Assembly (NCBI GenBank): GCA_029931535.1
Contig: JAQPZY010001334.1
Coordinates: forward strand, 868,001 to 932,000
Source: Margaritifera margaritifera
Lineage: Eukaryota > Mollusca > Bivalvia > Unionida > Margaritiferidae
DNA length: 64,000 nucleotides
Reading direction: 5' to 3'
In this document: positions 1-10,741 of the stretch, one piece after another
Position numbering within the stretch: position 1 is the stretch's first letter
How the letters are laid out: the number at the start of each line of letters is the position of its first letter
The notes under the pieces: model-generated
The model's database searches: none
What the model was told of the DNA's origin: nothing
Seen by the model: only the letters and a program-made list of their open reading frames with translations
Translations under genes and position numbers: made by a program

Positions 1-2
1 AA

Positions 3-191
3 TTTTGTGTTCCATTTTTTCCAGACTGTGAAAGGTCATTCTCAGTGATGAACAGAATCATGAGTGTGTTAAGGAACAGGTTGACACAGAGGGTGCTGAA
101 TTACCGTATGCCAGTTAGTACAAAAGGACTTTGCCTAAAAGACTTTAATTTTAATGTGGCAATCAGAATATATGGGGAAGTGAACAAATGA
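3..191 (+). pseudogene. hAT transposase, C-terminal dimerisation region (left-truncated by window edge)
   Basis: An open frame entering from the window edge ends in TGA at 189-191. It contains CERSFSVMNRIMSVLRNRL followed by a conserved-looking tail (KDFNFNVAIRIYGEVNK). This matches the hallmark of the hAT-family C-terminal dimerisation domain (CERxFSxMNxIKxxxRNRL), as found in hAT transposases and in ZNF862-type genes derived from them. In intact transposases this part mediates dimer formation in the nucleus. Only about 62 codons are visible, so whether the copy is intact upstream cannot be judged. It could also be the last exon of a domesticated hAT-derived gene. Confidence 0.75.
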
Positions 192-1709
192 AGGATATCA
201 TTTGTTTAAATTCAGAGACAAATGAGTTTGTCATTAAATCATGTTATAACTTCGGGAAATACAAAATACTATGTAAATATACGTACTTCTTATAATTCAT
301 TGATACATGTATTAATTTTTTCCAAATTTATGATGATGACTCTATTTTTTGAAAAACATTTTATGACATTAACTTGCGTTTACCCTGATGCTATCCAAAA
401 TTTCTGGGGAGATCACTGACGTTGTCATTAATACAAATTATCATCGTAAGAAAGTGAAGGTAAAAACTGTTTATCACTGGATCTGAGGCCAGGCAATATG
501 TAGAGAGATGATTTAGAATACGTCAAATAGTGAATTTGAATGGCCTGCCTAAGGTTCATGCATATGAATACTGTTGTCAGTTCCATTATTTAAAACCAGT
601 ATACCTCAGTGTCAAAAATAACCTTTTGCAATTTATATAATATAATTACTCTTTAATTTGCCGTACCTAAAAATGTTACTTTTTGTCATTCTGTCATTAA
701 TTCCCCACTTGATTTTTTTCTGTTTGCAATATCTTTATCTATGGCAACTAAGTTATTAGGGTATTGCAACCTAAACTCTGAAATGGCCACTAAAGTTTTA
801 AAGTAGATCACCCTGTATACACCAATGTTTGAAAGGTACATGTACTTGTGCTGAAATAGAGTGGACTGATTTGATGTCTATGGAGTGACATTTATCCCAT
901 TTTATCCTGAATACGATCATGTAATACAGGAAGGTTTCACTGTTGTCAGCTACTTCAGCTACTTCCATGCAAGCTGATTTATTAAAAAATTTGTTTATAT
1001 GGGACATCAGATTGTTGGTATGTAGTTAAAGTGATTACTTTGGTAATGGTGACTTGTCAGGCAGGTTTGTACCATTACATGAATGTGTGGAACTTGACTC
1101 TCCAATCTCTCAACATGGAGGAGTTCAGTTACCTTATACAGCTAACTTGGTTGTCTGATTTACTTCCTGACATACTTCAGTTGGAACTTGAATCATAATG
1201 CTCTTCATGTAAATTGATATAATTTTGTAAATTTTAATGAGTAATTAATGTTGTAATTTATACTTGTAGACTCAGTTTATTGGCCATTAAGAAGGTAGTG
1301 GATCAGAGTTCTCGGTTGTTCTTCCCAACTTAGGTTGATAGTATAGTCATGGAGAAATTATATGTCTTCAGAGCTCTAGACAATAATTTTTGTATTAATT
1401 GGCTATTTTACTCCCTGGTTTGGAACTAATTGCATTTTTATAAATTTGATGGGATACTAGTATTTTGTGAAGGCTGCAAAACACCAACTTTCGATATTAA
1501 ACTGAATCTTAATCATCAAGACTTTAATTATGCTTTACAATGTATTAAATGGTTTGGTGACAAGTCTACATCAGGTTGCATTTGATTATATGGTTCTGTT
1601 TCAGTGAGTGTTCTTACATTTGTCAGGTACATGTACTATCAATCTAAATGTGCATGAAACATCAGGAACTTGTCCAGATAGCATAGTTTGTGTTGATCAA
1701 ATGTGCATT
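192..1709. other. Unassigned AT-rich DNA downstream of the hAT fragment
   Basis: It presumably starts with the 3' region of the hAT element, but I could not identify a terminal inverted repeat. No open frame looks coding and no repeat family is recognised. Confidence 0.5.
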
Positions 1710-1737
1710 AAAACATAACGTAGCTACGTTATGTTTT
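1710..1737. repeat. 28-bp perfect palindrome
   Basis: The half-site AAAACATAACGTAG is followed directly by its exact reverse complement, with no spacer. It stands alone in otherwise unassigned DNA. Confidence 0.9.
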
Positions 1738-2433
1738 TCAGCCAGTTGTGCAGCAGGATTGCTCTCATTAAGTACAGGACTTAATTTAATGATGAAGTTT
1801 TTCTATCAGACTACAAGCAAAGAGATATGCTGATTGGTTATCGATCACAGCTGATTTGCAGTTCCCAAATTAAACATTACAAAAACTGGTTACAGCCTGT
1901 AAACATGTCGTATTTAGAGCCAAAATAAATAACCAAACATTTGAATTGGAATACTTTTTTGTGAATATTCAAAAAGAAAATTGGTATTTGAATATTTATT
2001 AAGTTACTAAGCGAGTTTGGCAGCATTTTGTAAAAGAAACAAGGCGAAATGTAAACTATGCAATGTTGAATTAGTTTACAAGGGAACAACTTCAAATCTG
2101 CTATATCATCTCAAATTCAAGCTCGGACTCACAAGGTAATTATAATAACAACAAAGCCTTTATGTATCGATCATCCAGAGCTCTGAAAAATTTGTGAACT
2201 GTTGTCTGACTTTCATTCTGCTCAGAACAGTTGTGGTCAATCCATCAGACCATTACCCCCCCCCATTACCCCCCCCCCCATCCCCCAGTCATCATACATT
2301 GGAAAGTTAAACTCAAATATATTTCCAAATTTGGTCTTTTATTCAAGTTTTGAAGTCATTACAAAGCAATGGAATTATCAATATGCTTAAAATTTGACAG
2401 TCATTTTGTTTATTTTCTTAAAAATGTCAGCTT
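1738..2433. other. Unassigned AT-rich DNA with a C-rich tract
   Basis: Nothing recognised except an impure poly-C tract near 2255-2287. Confidence 0.5.
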
Positions 2434-2445
2434 CATATCACTAAG

Positions 2446-2601
2446 CTCGGACTCGGCCAATGTGGATATGTGAGAAAGCTTGCCAGTAGCTTCCCGTGGG
2501 TCGGTGGTTCTTCCCGGGTTCTTCCTCCACCAGATAAAACTGGCCGCCATGTATAGCCTATCATGTGCTGACAAATGGCGTTAAACCCACAACAACAACA
2601 A
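2446..2601 (+). mobile_element. SINE-A copy, 5'-truncated, with perfect TSDs
   Basis: The 3' portion of a tRNA-derived SINE ends in GGCGTTAAACCC and an AAC-rich tail. The same sequence recurs complete at 15602-15846 (+) and 8870-9112 (-). A perfect 12-bp target-site duplication, CATATCACTAAG, flanks it (2434-2445 and 2602-2613). The missing tRNA-like head with intact duplications is what 5' truncation by LINE-driven target-primed reverse transcription produces. Confidence 0.88.
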
Positions 2602-2613
2602 CATATCACTAAG

Positions 2614-3405
2614 ATGTGCATGTGCCAGTTGACGTGATTTTGGAACAGTACCATTTAAGTTGTAGGTGTCGAGGAGTTTCTGTTAAATAAAGCTTGCTAC
2701 TCTGTTTTTACTGTGCAATAGTACAAAGCCATATATATATCAGCATATGTTTTAATTTGTGCAGGGATTTTTTCGCTTTTTCTTTCTTATGCCTGTTTGA
2801 AAATGTCATAACTGTAAGCCTGCAGCATTTACATAATCGGTAACAGTGTAAACGAACATGCACGTGACTGTCAGTGACACAGGAACTATCCTGTTCCAAT
2901 TAAATCACATATTTCCACATCTCTGCTTAGAATAACTGTTTTGTAAGATTTTTCTGTTTATTATCTTCTTAATGTATGTATGATTTTCATATCAACTGTG
3001 GCATCACTAGGAAAAAGCCAAAGTTCAAATTGGTTGTACTGCACATTACACAACATTACACATCAGGTTGATTTAATGATCTTGCTGACAAAAACAATTG
3101 TTGATTACATTTTTAACCTTTAAAAAAAAAACATTTTCGTTCTGAGAACCTTTGATGAGTAACATTTTATTTTCAAGAAACACTCTTTCAAGTTTGTAAG
3201 CCACTGCAGTTTTTTATTCTTATAGTCATTGTAGATCCTACAAAACATCATGTGCACATATCCAGACAGTACGTCCAGTTGCATTGTTGATAATTTCATT
3301 ATGTGAATATGTCTAGCAGTATGAAACAATATGACGATAATCCTAAGGATGCTTTACCTAAATTGTCAGATATATTAAACAAAGACATGTCTTAAACACT
3401 AAATC
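2614..3405. other. Unassigned AT-rich DNA
   Basis: No recognisable gene or repeat family seen by eye. Confidence 0.45.
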
Positions 3406-3411
3406 CTGTCA

Positions 3412-4221
3412 CAGTGTTGCGCATTGAGCATGGGTTCATGGCAGTTTTTTGCTGTATGTCCCGAAATCTTGATCCTGTACACGCTTTTTCGTCAGGAAAA
3501 ATAAAAAAATACTCCAAGAGTGTTTCAGTAGTTGGTGTTTGACCACGTCTGTGTTGGCGCTAGCAATCGCGAAAGTCATAAATGGTGATAAAAAATAGTA
3601 AGATGGCAATGAATATTCATTTTAAAACAATGAAAACATGCATTGTTTGTGGTAGTTGCAATGTAAAGTCTTTGATGGCCGTTAGTATAACATATTTTCA
3701 AGGTTAAAGTCACGCCTACAACAAGGAAGATTTAATTTATTTTGAGGTTGAATTAATGACAAAAAAGACTGAATTTATGCAAATACACAATTTGTCATTT
3801 AGTTAAGGATTTATTAATTTGAAAAGAAAAGTAATTAAGAAAAAAAAACTTTTTTCTTATAATAAATGCTGGTAGATAATGAGTGAACACTAAAGTCACA
3901 TGAGAGCAAGATCTGGAACAAAAACTTCCATGGTGCAGCTCATTTCAGGTTAACTAGATATTATGTTGATGTTTTCATGAGTTACTTAAGCACATGATAA
4001 AACTTTTATTGCAATAATGTAGGTGTTCAAGGAAAATATAGTACAGTGTAGACAACAAAGTTAAGGTAGCAAAACTTGAAGCAAATAAGATTGTTTTCTT
4101 AGCACTACTAGTGCATTATGTACAACAATTTTCCTTTGTCCTTTTAAAATATTTTGTGTCCCCCAAATTTTGATTGTGGGGAACAGTGTCCCCTACACTT
4201 GGGATCCTAGGTGTAACACTG
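3412..4221 (+). mobile_element. hAT-like non-autonomous element (CAGTGTT ends)
   Basis: The left end begins CAGTGTTGCGCATTGAG and the right end, read in reverse, begins CAGTGTTACACCTAGG, forming short terminal inverted repeats. The hexamer CTGTCA directly abuts both ends (3406-3411 and 4222-4227) and may be the target duplication. A typical hAT makes 8 bp, so the superfamily is not certain. No transposase frame is present. Related copies lie at 39435-40193 (-), 43030-44195 (composite) and 55425-56262 (-). Confidence 0.7.
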
Positions 4222-4227
4222 CTGTCA

Positions 4228-5149
4228 TAATAAGAGGTAAAAGATGTATAGTAATGAAAGCTGTGCAAGGTTTGGCATGCACATTGTCAGTGGTTTGCAT
4301 ATAAATAGACATTGTCTGTAACTACATCTAACTCCTTGAACTGTTAAATCCTTCATTTTGCAGCCAAACTTTTTATAAATTCAGCAAATGCAGTCATCAC
4401 CTTTCAAAAAAATTGTCATGTCTTGCACCATTGCGTAAATGGTGCTGAAAGCCTACAAATATCAGGGCATGTGTATTCAAGAGAATACCTTCTTGGGGTG
4501 TCAAGGCATAAAATACATATGCTTAGACTATTCCTTCCATAGTGAGTATGTGCAGTTATTCATGGGGTAGTGTTTATTTTAGGTACACTTTGCTCGTGTT
4601 GCACTTTTACATATGCAGCTGACACTGGTGATGCAAACTGGCTGTTAACTACCATTTTTCTGAGATTCCAGATAAGTTGTACAATCTTCATTCAGAAAAT
4701 CTACATTAAAGTCGGATAAGTCAGAAAGATAACTGCTATACATGTTGCAGTGCAGAACACTCTAGACTGATTAGTTTCAAACGTGCATCCAGAAGTTACA
4801 GCTATGGCAATGACCTGTGAAAAGTTAGGTTCTAAGTCAGTTTGTTTACTGACTCAGTTCACATACTTACTGGCATTTGTGGTGCCCCATCTTAACCACT
4901 AAAAATTCACTTAATATAAACTATTACATAATAAAACATTTAAATTGCTTACGTCAGTACAAGTACACTGACAACTTTGGGCTAAATGCTAAAAATTAAA
5001 TTTGGTAAGGTTTGGGTTACAACCCTATCCCTCATTTTGGCCCGGCCTGGCCTGTTTTAATCACTCATTTTGGCCTGGCCTGTTTTAAGCAAGCTTTTTA
5101 GCTTGCCACCACTTTGTACTATACATCATACATGTAGCTTCTGTTATAC
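4228..5149. other. Unassigned DNA with one short tandem duplication
   Basis: Within 5031-5087 a unit of about 27 bases (TCATTTTGGCC...CTGTTTTAA) occurs twice with small differences. The rest is not recognised. Confidence 0.5.
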
Positions 5150-5340
5150 CCTCCAGTATTGTATCAGTTGCAGCTTTGGTGTTATTAGCTTTGGCATTAG
5201 CAAATGTACGCTTTGTTATATTTAAGTCGGTATCAGATATTATTGCCTCTTAGGTAATGAAAGTTGCTTTGTGCGCACAGCTTGAGTAGTATGCCACCAT
5301 AGTAAAATTTGGTCACTGTGACCTGCTTTTCATGCTTCAG
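5150..5340 (+). repeat. Degenerate F2-type monomer
   Basis: It carries GGTCACTGTGACCT at 5311-5324 followed by a 'TTTTCATGCTTCAGTGAT' context, the same order as in the F2 arrays at 46-58 kb. Upstream is GCATTAGC-rich sequence like the F2 head. It is a single worn unit. Confidence 0.5.
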
Positions 5341-6046
5341 TGATCATTAATTTTAAATAGCTCAATGTGATAATGTAAGCACTGGATTTCGAGATCAACT
5401 ACCAAAATCTAGCACTTACTAAGTGACTTGTTACAATTGAGCAAAGAGACGGCCTTGAGCGATCTCAGCTATGAGCAACACCTGTCATTTACGACCACAA
5501 TCATAATGAATGGATTGATTTTATTATATAAATGCACTATCTTGAGTGACCACCTGCAGAACACACATAGCTACCATGATTTTTTTGCAAAGTATGCATT
5601 TCAAAACTGCTATGAACGACTGCATCACAAAAATAGATAAACACCACTGACCTTGATTTGATCTTTTGTAACCACCACTGTTTATTGTTTTCTGGATTTG
5701 ATTGTCATTGTTAAATGGTTGCATTGTTTGTTGCTTTTTTTTTTGTTGATGTTACAGTGAGCACGGTCCACACACCAAGCCATCATCTGTTCACCTTAGT
5801 GCAGCCGGTTACACCCTTTGTTTATAGAGTTAATCCCTTTATGTCGTCGATGAATTAAGCTTTTGACTTTTGTCGCTAAATAAATTTTTTCTGTTTTTGG
5901 ATGAGTTAATTATGTCTTTTTCTTTCATTCATTGGTACATATAAATTGTATATATATTCTATATTTCCCCAAAGCCTGGTCAAAACTGCTACAGTCGTTA
6001 TTACAATTGATCACTGATAATGTTAACACCTAGCATCGTAATAACA

Positions 6047-6222
6047 ATGGCAGAACCTCCAACAAAAAAGAGAAAAATTCTAACACTGGAGGAAAGAATT
6101 AATGTAACTGAAAGAATTGAAAAAGAGATACTGCTCACAGAATAGCAGCCAGTTTAAATGGCAATAAAACTCAAATTCAAGGTGTTATAAAAGACAAGTC
6201 AGTTAAAAATGAATTTATATGC
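6047..6222 (+). pseudogene. Tigger/pogo-type transposase N-terminus, frameshifted relic
   Basis: From ATG at 6047 the frame reads MAEPPTKKRKILTLEERI and continues to a premature TAG at 6143. A second frame from 6127 continues the same domain (AHRIAASLNGNKTQIQGVI) to a stop at 6223. Together they match the N-terminal helix-turn-helix (CENP-B/psq type) of Tigger transposases, which binds the element ends. One base appears lost near 6125. The catalytic DDE part is absent, so this is an inactive internal-deletion derivative. Confidence 0.72.
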
Positions 6223-6456
6223 TAATACATGTACATGTGATCTTCAAATATAAATGTGATTCATGTTTAATGATAGATGTATATCTTTATTGCTATATAC
6301 AATTATTTTCAGATGAATGCATGCAGTATTTTAACAAGAACTATGAATAAAGAATACAATACATGTACAGTGATTGTGGTTATTTTTCTTTCGTAAACAG
6401 TGCTGAATTTCATCCTTGGAAACTGCTCCTTTGTACAAACCTGTTATGAGAGACCA

Positions 6457-6510
6457 CCTGTCTTCAGAGACTGCTTTTAGTTGACAGAAGGGGCAGTCTC
6501 TCAAGACAGG
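6457..6510. repeat. Inverted repeat of Tigger-like terminal type
   Basis: ACCTGTCTTCAGAGACTGC at 6457-6475 pairs with GCAGTCTCTCAAGACAGGT at 6492-6510, one mismatch. Such nested hairpins are common near Tigger ends, and it lies downstream of the transposase relic. Confidence 0.7.
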
Positions 6511-6715
6511 TTTTACTTTATTTTATTTTGTGGTAATGTCTCTATTACATGTAGTTCAAATGCATAAAGTGTGCAGTCATTATCATAATACACCATCACT
6601 GCCATTGTGCCCAATATCCACTTTTGTATAAAAACTGTCCCTCTTTAAAAATTGAGTATCCGACCTTACAAAAATGTCACTCCACTATTTGTGAAAGTCC
6701 AGGAGAAATCACTGC

Positions 6716-8696
6716 CTTGTGCTAATTATTTGCTCAGTTGGGACATCGTTTCTGAAAAGTGTAACTACTGTACCTCTGTCCAAATAGGCAAAGTTCATTC
6801 CAAAAATGGAAAAAAGTGGGGCCTAATGGCCCCTACCATGTCAAAAAGTGGGATCATTTAGACAATACGGGTCCAAATATCCTTATATGTTTCTTGTTAT
6901 TCAAGAAATTCAAACATATCATTATTACAGGCACTTGCATCATGGATTTTTTAATTTCTGCAATAAATATAAACTTCCAGGATTATATGCTTTGACTCAA
7001 TTGTCGTTGGAGTCAGACATGGTTTTTGGCAATTTCTTTGCCTGCTAAATTAACTGTTCACTGTTCAGGACCCGGTTATTTTTACTGGACAAGGAAATTG
7101 TAGTGAATGATACTCAAGTCTGTGTCAGTAAATAATGATTCAAACTGTTTAATGCTGGAAAAGTGAATATTTATTGCAGAAATTAATAATTCCATTAACT
7201 GAGTCCTGTGATCACCTTAAGCCTGTCATAATCCTTCCACAATCGAATTTGACTTGCTCATGTTCAAGTAACCATTTCCTCGAGAATTTCTTTTGGATAT
7301 TCTAGTCTTCATTTTTCCTCCTTTGGAAATAAATGCATCAGTGTATTTGCTGAAGATTTTATCTTCTCTTGTTTATGTTTTTTACCAATGATTGTCAGAA
7401 TTGTGATAATCAAAATCAATAAGAAATTTCCGTCTGCCAGTAAAATTGATCATCTTATGCTTCTTCGGTGAATGAGTGCAAACTTAGGATTCAGTTAGTA
7501 AAAAATCAACTGATCTTTTATCTTTATTTTCATGGGTCTTTTTACGTGCCCTATGGGCACCATGAAGGAAATTTTCTTGCGCTGAAGATGAAAAACTAAG
7601 GGTCACTGGCCCAAGGGTACAGCCTAAAATGAATCCTAAACAAATTTTTGCATCTTTTTCAGCGACAACTTTTGTATTTGTTATCTGATTGAAAAGTGTC
7701 AGTTCCAAACAACTAGAATGTAAACTGCATCACTGACCAGATAACAACTTTGCACATTTTGACATTTTCACAGAAAAAATAGTTCTGTAGCCATGCCCAG
7801 TACCAACATAATTTTGAATAAATTGTTGCAAATTACCCATATTTTGCTTTTACAATCCTCTGCATGGCTATATTATCTGGTCATTATTCATCAATTGGGA
7901 TTACCTAGGCAACTCCATCATTTTTAACTTATGTAACATATTTACAATATACATGTATGTCACAGTTTACTATAAAAATTAGAAAAATATAAAATTTTGT
8001 TAAGTTATAAACTTTGTCATTTTTCTTGTCTGTAATAGAATGTACCCAGACATAGTAAATGAATTTTTGTGAATCCACCTTGCTTTGACCTTTCCTGTCA
8101 TTTGAACTTCTTTTTAAAAACAGCACAAAAGAAAATGCAGTTGGCTTGTGCATTGTCAGAAAAAACTATCTTGGCATTATTTCGGTTAGCTTCTCGAGCT
8201 TCTGTCTTGTCAGATAGCAGTACAGTAATTTGTACAAGTATACATTATACAGGTTACTTTTTGTTTTATAATTTACATGTACTGGTATCAGATTGATTTA
8301 GTGTTAACCAATTGATGTTCATACTTCTTATATCAAAGAGGGTTGGCAGGTACCTACAATGCAGACTGGTACAGTTATGTACTAATCAGAAAGTACTGAA
8401 TGTGTCAGTTATGCCAGTGTGTTGATGACAGACTGACAGGTGGGGGGCTGGTAAACAGTACTTGAAAAAGATACAAAAGGTTTGACACTTGGCAGGTAGG
8501 AGTAGTCTTACTGTGTGTGTTGTTTGTTGGTTTACACTCTTTGACCTCAGCAGAGGGCTCAACCACCTTAGAGTTATTAAATGTGTCAAATGGTTTAGCA
8601 TGGCAATTTCATCCATTACTTTCCAGTCCATATTTTGATAGTTGAGGTGAAAAATTAAGAAAGCTATATAATTATCTTGACATACTCTTTCATATT
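6716..8696. other. Unassigned AT-rich DNA
   Basis: Several open frames of 60-80 codons occur but none shows a recognisable domain or coding bias. No repeat family identified. Confidence 0.5.
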
Positions 8697-9560
8697 TTTA
8701 TCCCCATTCTTTTCAGAGAATGGGTGGGGATTATATAATATCATCCATGACTGTGTGTTTTGTAATGTGGCACAACACCTCTTGCATAGTTCAAGATAGA
8801 GACTTCAAACTTGGGGATATGATTGGGGGTGGTCTGTACATGTGCACAGTGGTAGTAGAATTTTGATAGTTTCATTTGTTTTTGTGGGGTTTAATGCCAT
8901 TTTTCAGCACATGATAGGCCATACATGGCGGCCAGTATATTTGGTGGCGGAAGAACCCAGGGTAGAACCACCAACCCACGCGAAGCAATTGGCAAGCTTT
9001 CTCACATGGCCATGTTGGTTTAGCTGAGACTCAAACTCGCATGGACAGAGCTCAGATGTATGAGTGATCTGTAAAGGTGAGCACTTAAGACCACTCAGCC
9101 ACCCAGGGCCCCAGAATTTTTATAGGGCTCCTAGGGGTGGGGCTAATGCGTGGGGTGGTTTTGCATATATTTACAATAACTCCCAAACAGTGAGGCCAGC
9201 ATGTCTGAAAATTGATATGTGGGATCACTGAGCCAACTGTCAACACATATAAATTGGGGGTGGGGTAGAATGAGTCCCCTGGGTCATGCCTACGGGGCGT
9301 CAAGTTCTTGCCTTTGGGTCGTAACTTAGAAACTATCGAGATCCCAACCTAATAGTCATATATACACAAACTGAATATGTAAAGACAAATTTGTGCATAA
9401 AGCTGACATTGACCCTGGTGCCTATCCAAAGCCCCAAGGACTTTTCCTCATGGTCATAACTTGGAAACTTTTTAGATTCCCACCCTATAACCATATGTAC
9501 ACTTACTGCACCTAAAAAAAACAAATTTGGACATGCAGCTAAAATTGGCTCCTGCGTGCG
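8697..9560 (+). repeat. F6 tandem-type element, interrupted by a SINE
   Basis: It begins TTTTATCCCCATTCT with a short hairpin (CCCATTCT, loop, AGAATGGG), then ~150-200-bp imperfect units with recurring 'ATATGTACAC', 'GACAAATTTG' and 'GCAGCTAAAATTGGC'-like boxes. A second copy without the SINE is at 20935-21190. The GACTTCAAACTTGGGGATAT stretch is the F6 form of the box shared by several tandem families here. Confidence 0.6.
8870..9112 (-). mobile_element. SINE-A copy, near full length, minus orientation
   Basis: It reads from GGGGCCCTGGGTGGCTGAGTGG (tRNA-like A-box region) on the minus strand to a GTTTTTGTGGGGTTTAATGCC-type tail when read on plus. Near-identical 13-base flanks AGAATTTTGATAG (8857-8869) and AGAATTTTTATAG (9113-9125) are the target duplication, one mismatch. 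It splits the F6 element; the paralogous empty site is near 20994-21006. Confidence 0.88.
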
Positions 9561-9650
9561 TTCCTACGGTCTCGGACTTGACCCTAGGGGCACATATTTT
9601 AGAAGTGTGTGGGACAATGATGATATGTGTTTTACAAACAACCTAGCAGT

Positions 9651-10741
9651 AGTGTTTACAGGAAACATGATTGCACAAATCCCCCCATAATTTAATAGCC
9701 CCCCCCCCCAATTAAAAATGAGTGAGCATGCTACAATCATACAGTTGTTTTGCCATGAACTTAATGAAACTTGTAACATTCAATGATATTAACAAAGCTC
9801 AATCTGGTTATGTAAGCTGTTGATTTCTAGATGAACAGCATAATCAACCACTAAGTGACTTTCTGGAATGGAGCAGTGAGATGCTTTCATTGATTATCTT
9901 GTTATTAAAAGTGTTTACCGTATATACTTGCATATAAGCAGATACCAACTGCAAACTGCATAGACCCAGATCTGTCATCGCATAATGTGCTGGCAGATCT
10001 GAGTCTATGCAGTTTGTAAGGACTAATCAGTAGAACAAACAACATAGACCCTGATCTGCCCGCACATTATGCGACGGCAGATCAGGGTCAGTGTTGTTTG
10101 CATTTCGACCCAGTTTATACGTGAGTATATATGATAACTGCACTTGGCAAGGTTGTACAAAGCCGGACATGCAGTTTTTGTATTTGGTGGTAATGTCTCT
10201 GCAGTTCTAATGCATATAACTTAGTCCCATGCTTCTTTTTTATCACTTTTGTTTTACAGATTTCTTTTATCCACTAAGTAATTAAGAGATGTTCATTTCA
10301 TTCAAATAACTATGAACATATTGCAGTGGTTAAAATATAATACCAATGAACCTGATGATTCTGCATGATAAATTCCTTATTAACAGGATGGAACCCATAA
10401 GATCATCAGGAAAAAGAACTCCAGAGACAGGAGTTATCAATACAAATTTGATACAAAACTCTATATTGCCAACAAAAAACAACTTTTTCAAGCACATTTT
10501 ACATTTTTCCATCAAGTAAAGACAGACTAACTTGAGTTGATATACCAATACCATTTCAGATTTTAGGAGGCCCCATTCCCCTCCAAAGGGATATTGCCCT
10601 CTTGACAACCAGAGAGAGGTTTTGCACCTGCCTCTCCCCCCCTCGCAACTTTTCTAACTTCTCCAACAAAAATTCCCCAATGCCATAAGGTGAATTGTCT
10701 GGCAGTTTTCCCTCTGTCTGAATAGCCTGGATAAATCACTG
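9651..10741 (+). mobile_element. F8 element with nested MITE
   Basis: Left end AGTGTTTACAGG and right end CCTGGATAAATCACTG resemble the CAGTG-TTTCTCCAGG ends of the copy at 41500-42136. Shared internal landmarks in the same order are a poly-C tract, 'AAAAATGAGTGAGCATG', 'AACAAAGCT-AATCTGG', 'GGTTGTACAA', 'GGTAATGTCTCT' and 'CTAATGCATATAAC'. A four-stem MITE (9915-10137) sits inside at a site that is empty in the 41.5-kb copy. No coding sequence. Confidence 0.65.
9915..10137. mobile_element. Four-stem MITE (TTACCGTATATACT ends)
   Basis: Terminal inverted repeats TTACCGTATATACTTGC and (reversed) TTATCATATATACTCACG enclose two hairpins, 9953-10015 and 10035-10100. All four stem strands are versions of one ~20-mer related to CATAGACCCTGATCTGCC. 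The two loops contain exactly complementary 13-mers, TCGCATAATGTGC (9978-9990) and GCACATTATGCGA (10062-10074). Confidence 0.88.

Larger units (their letters stand above)
5345..6715 (+). mobile_element. F8 element (CAGTG-TTTCTCCAGG ends), interrupted copy
   Basis: Segments near 5370-5470 and 6525-6715 match the order seen in the copies at 41500-42136 and 9651-10741 (AAGTGACTTG, TGGTAATGTCTCT, CTAATGCATA-like, end CAGGAGAAATCACTG). The roughly 1 kb between them includes a Tigger-like transposase relic and its inverted repeat, so a pogo-type element appears to have landed in this F8 copy. Outer limits are approximate. Confidence 0.5.
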
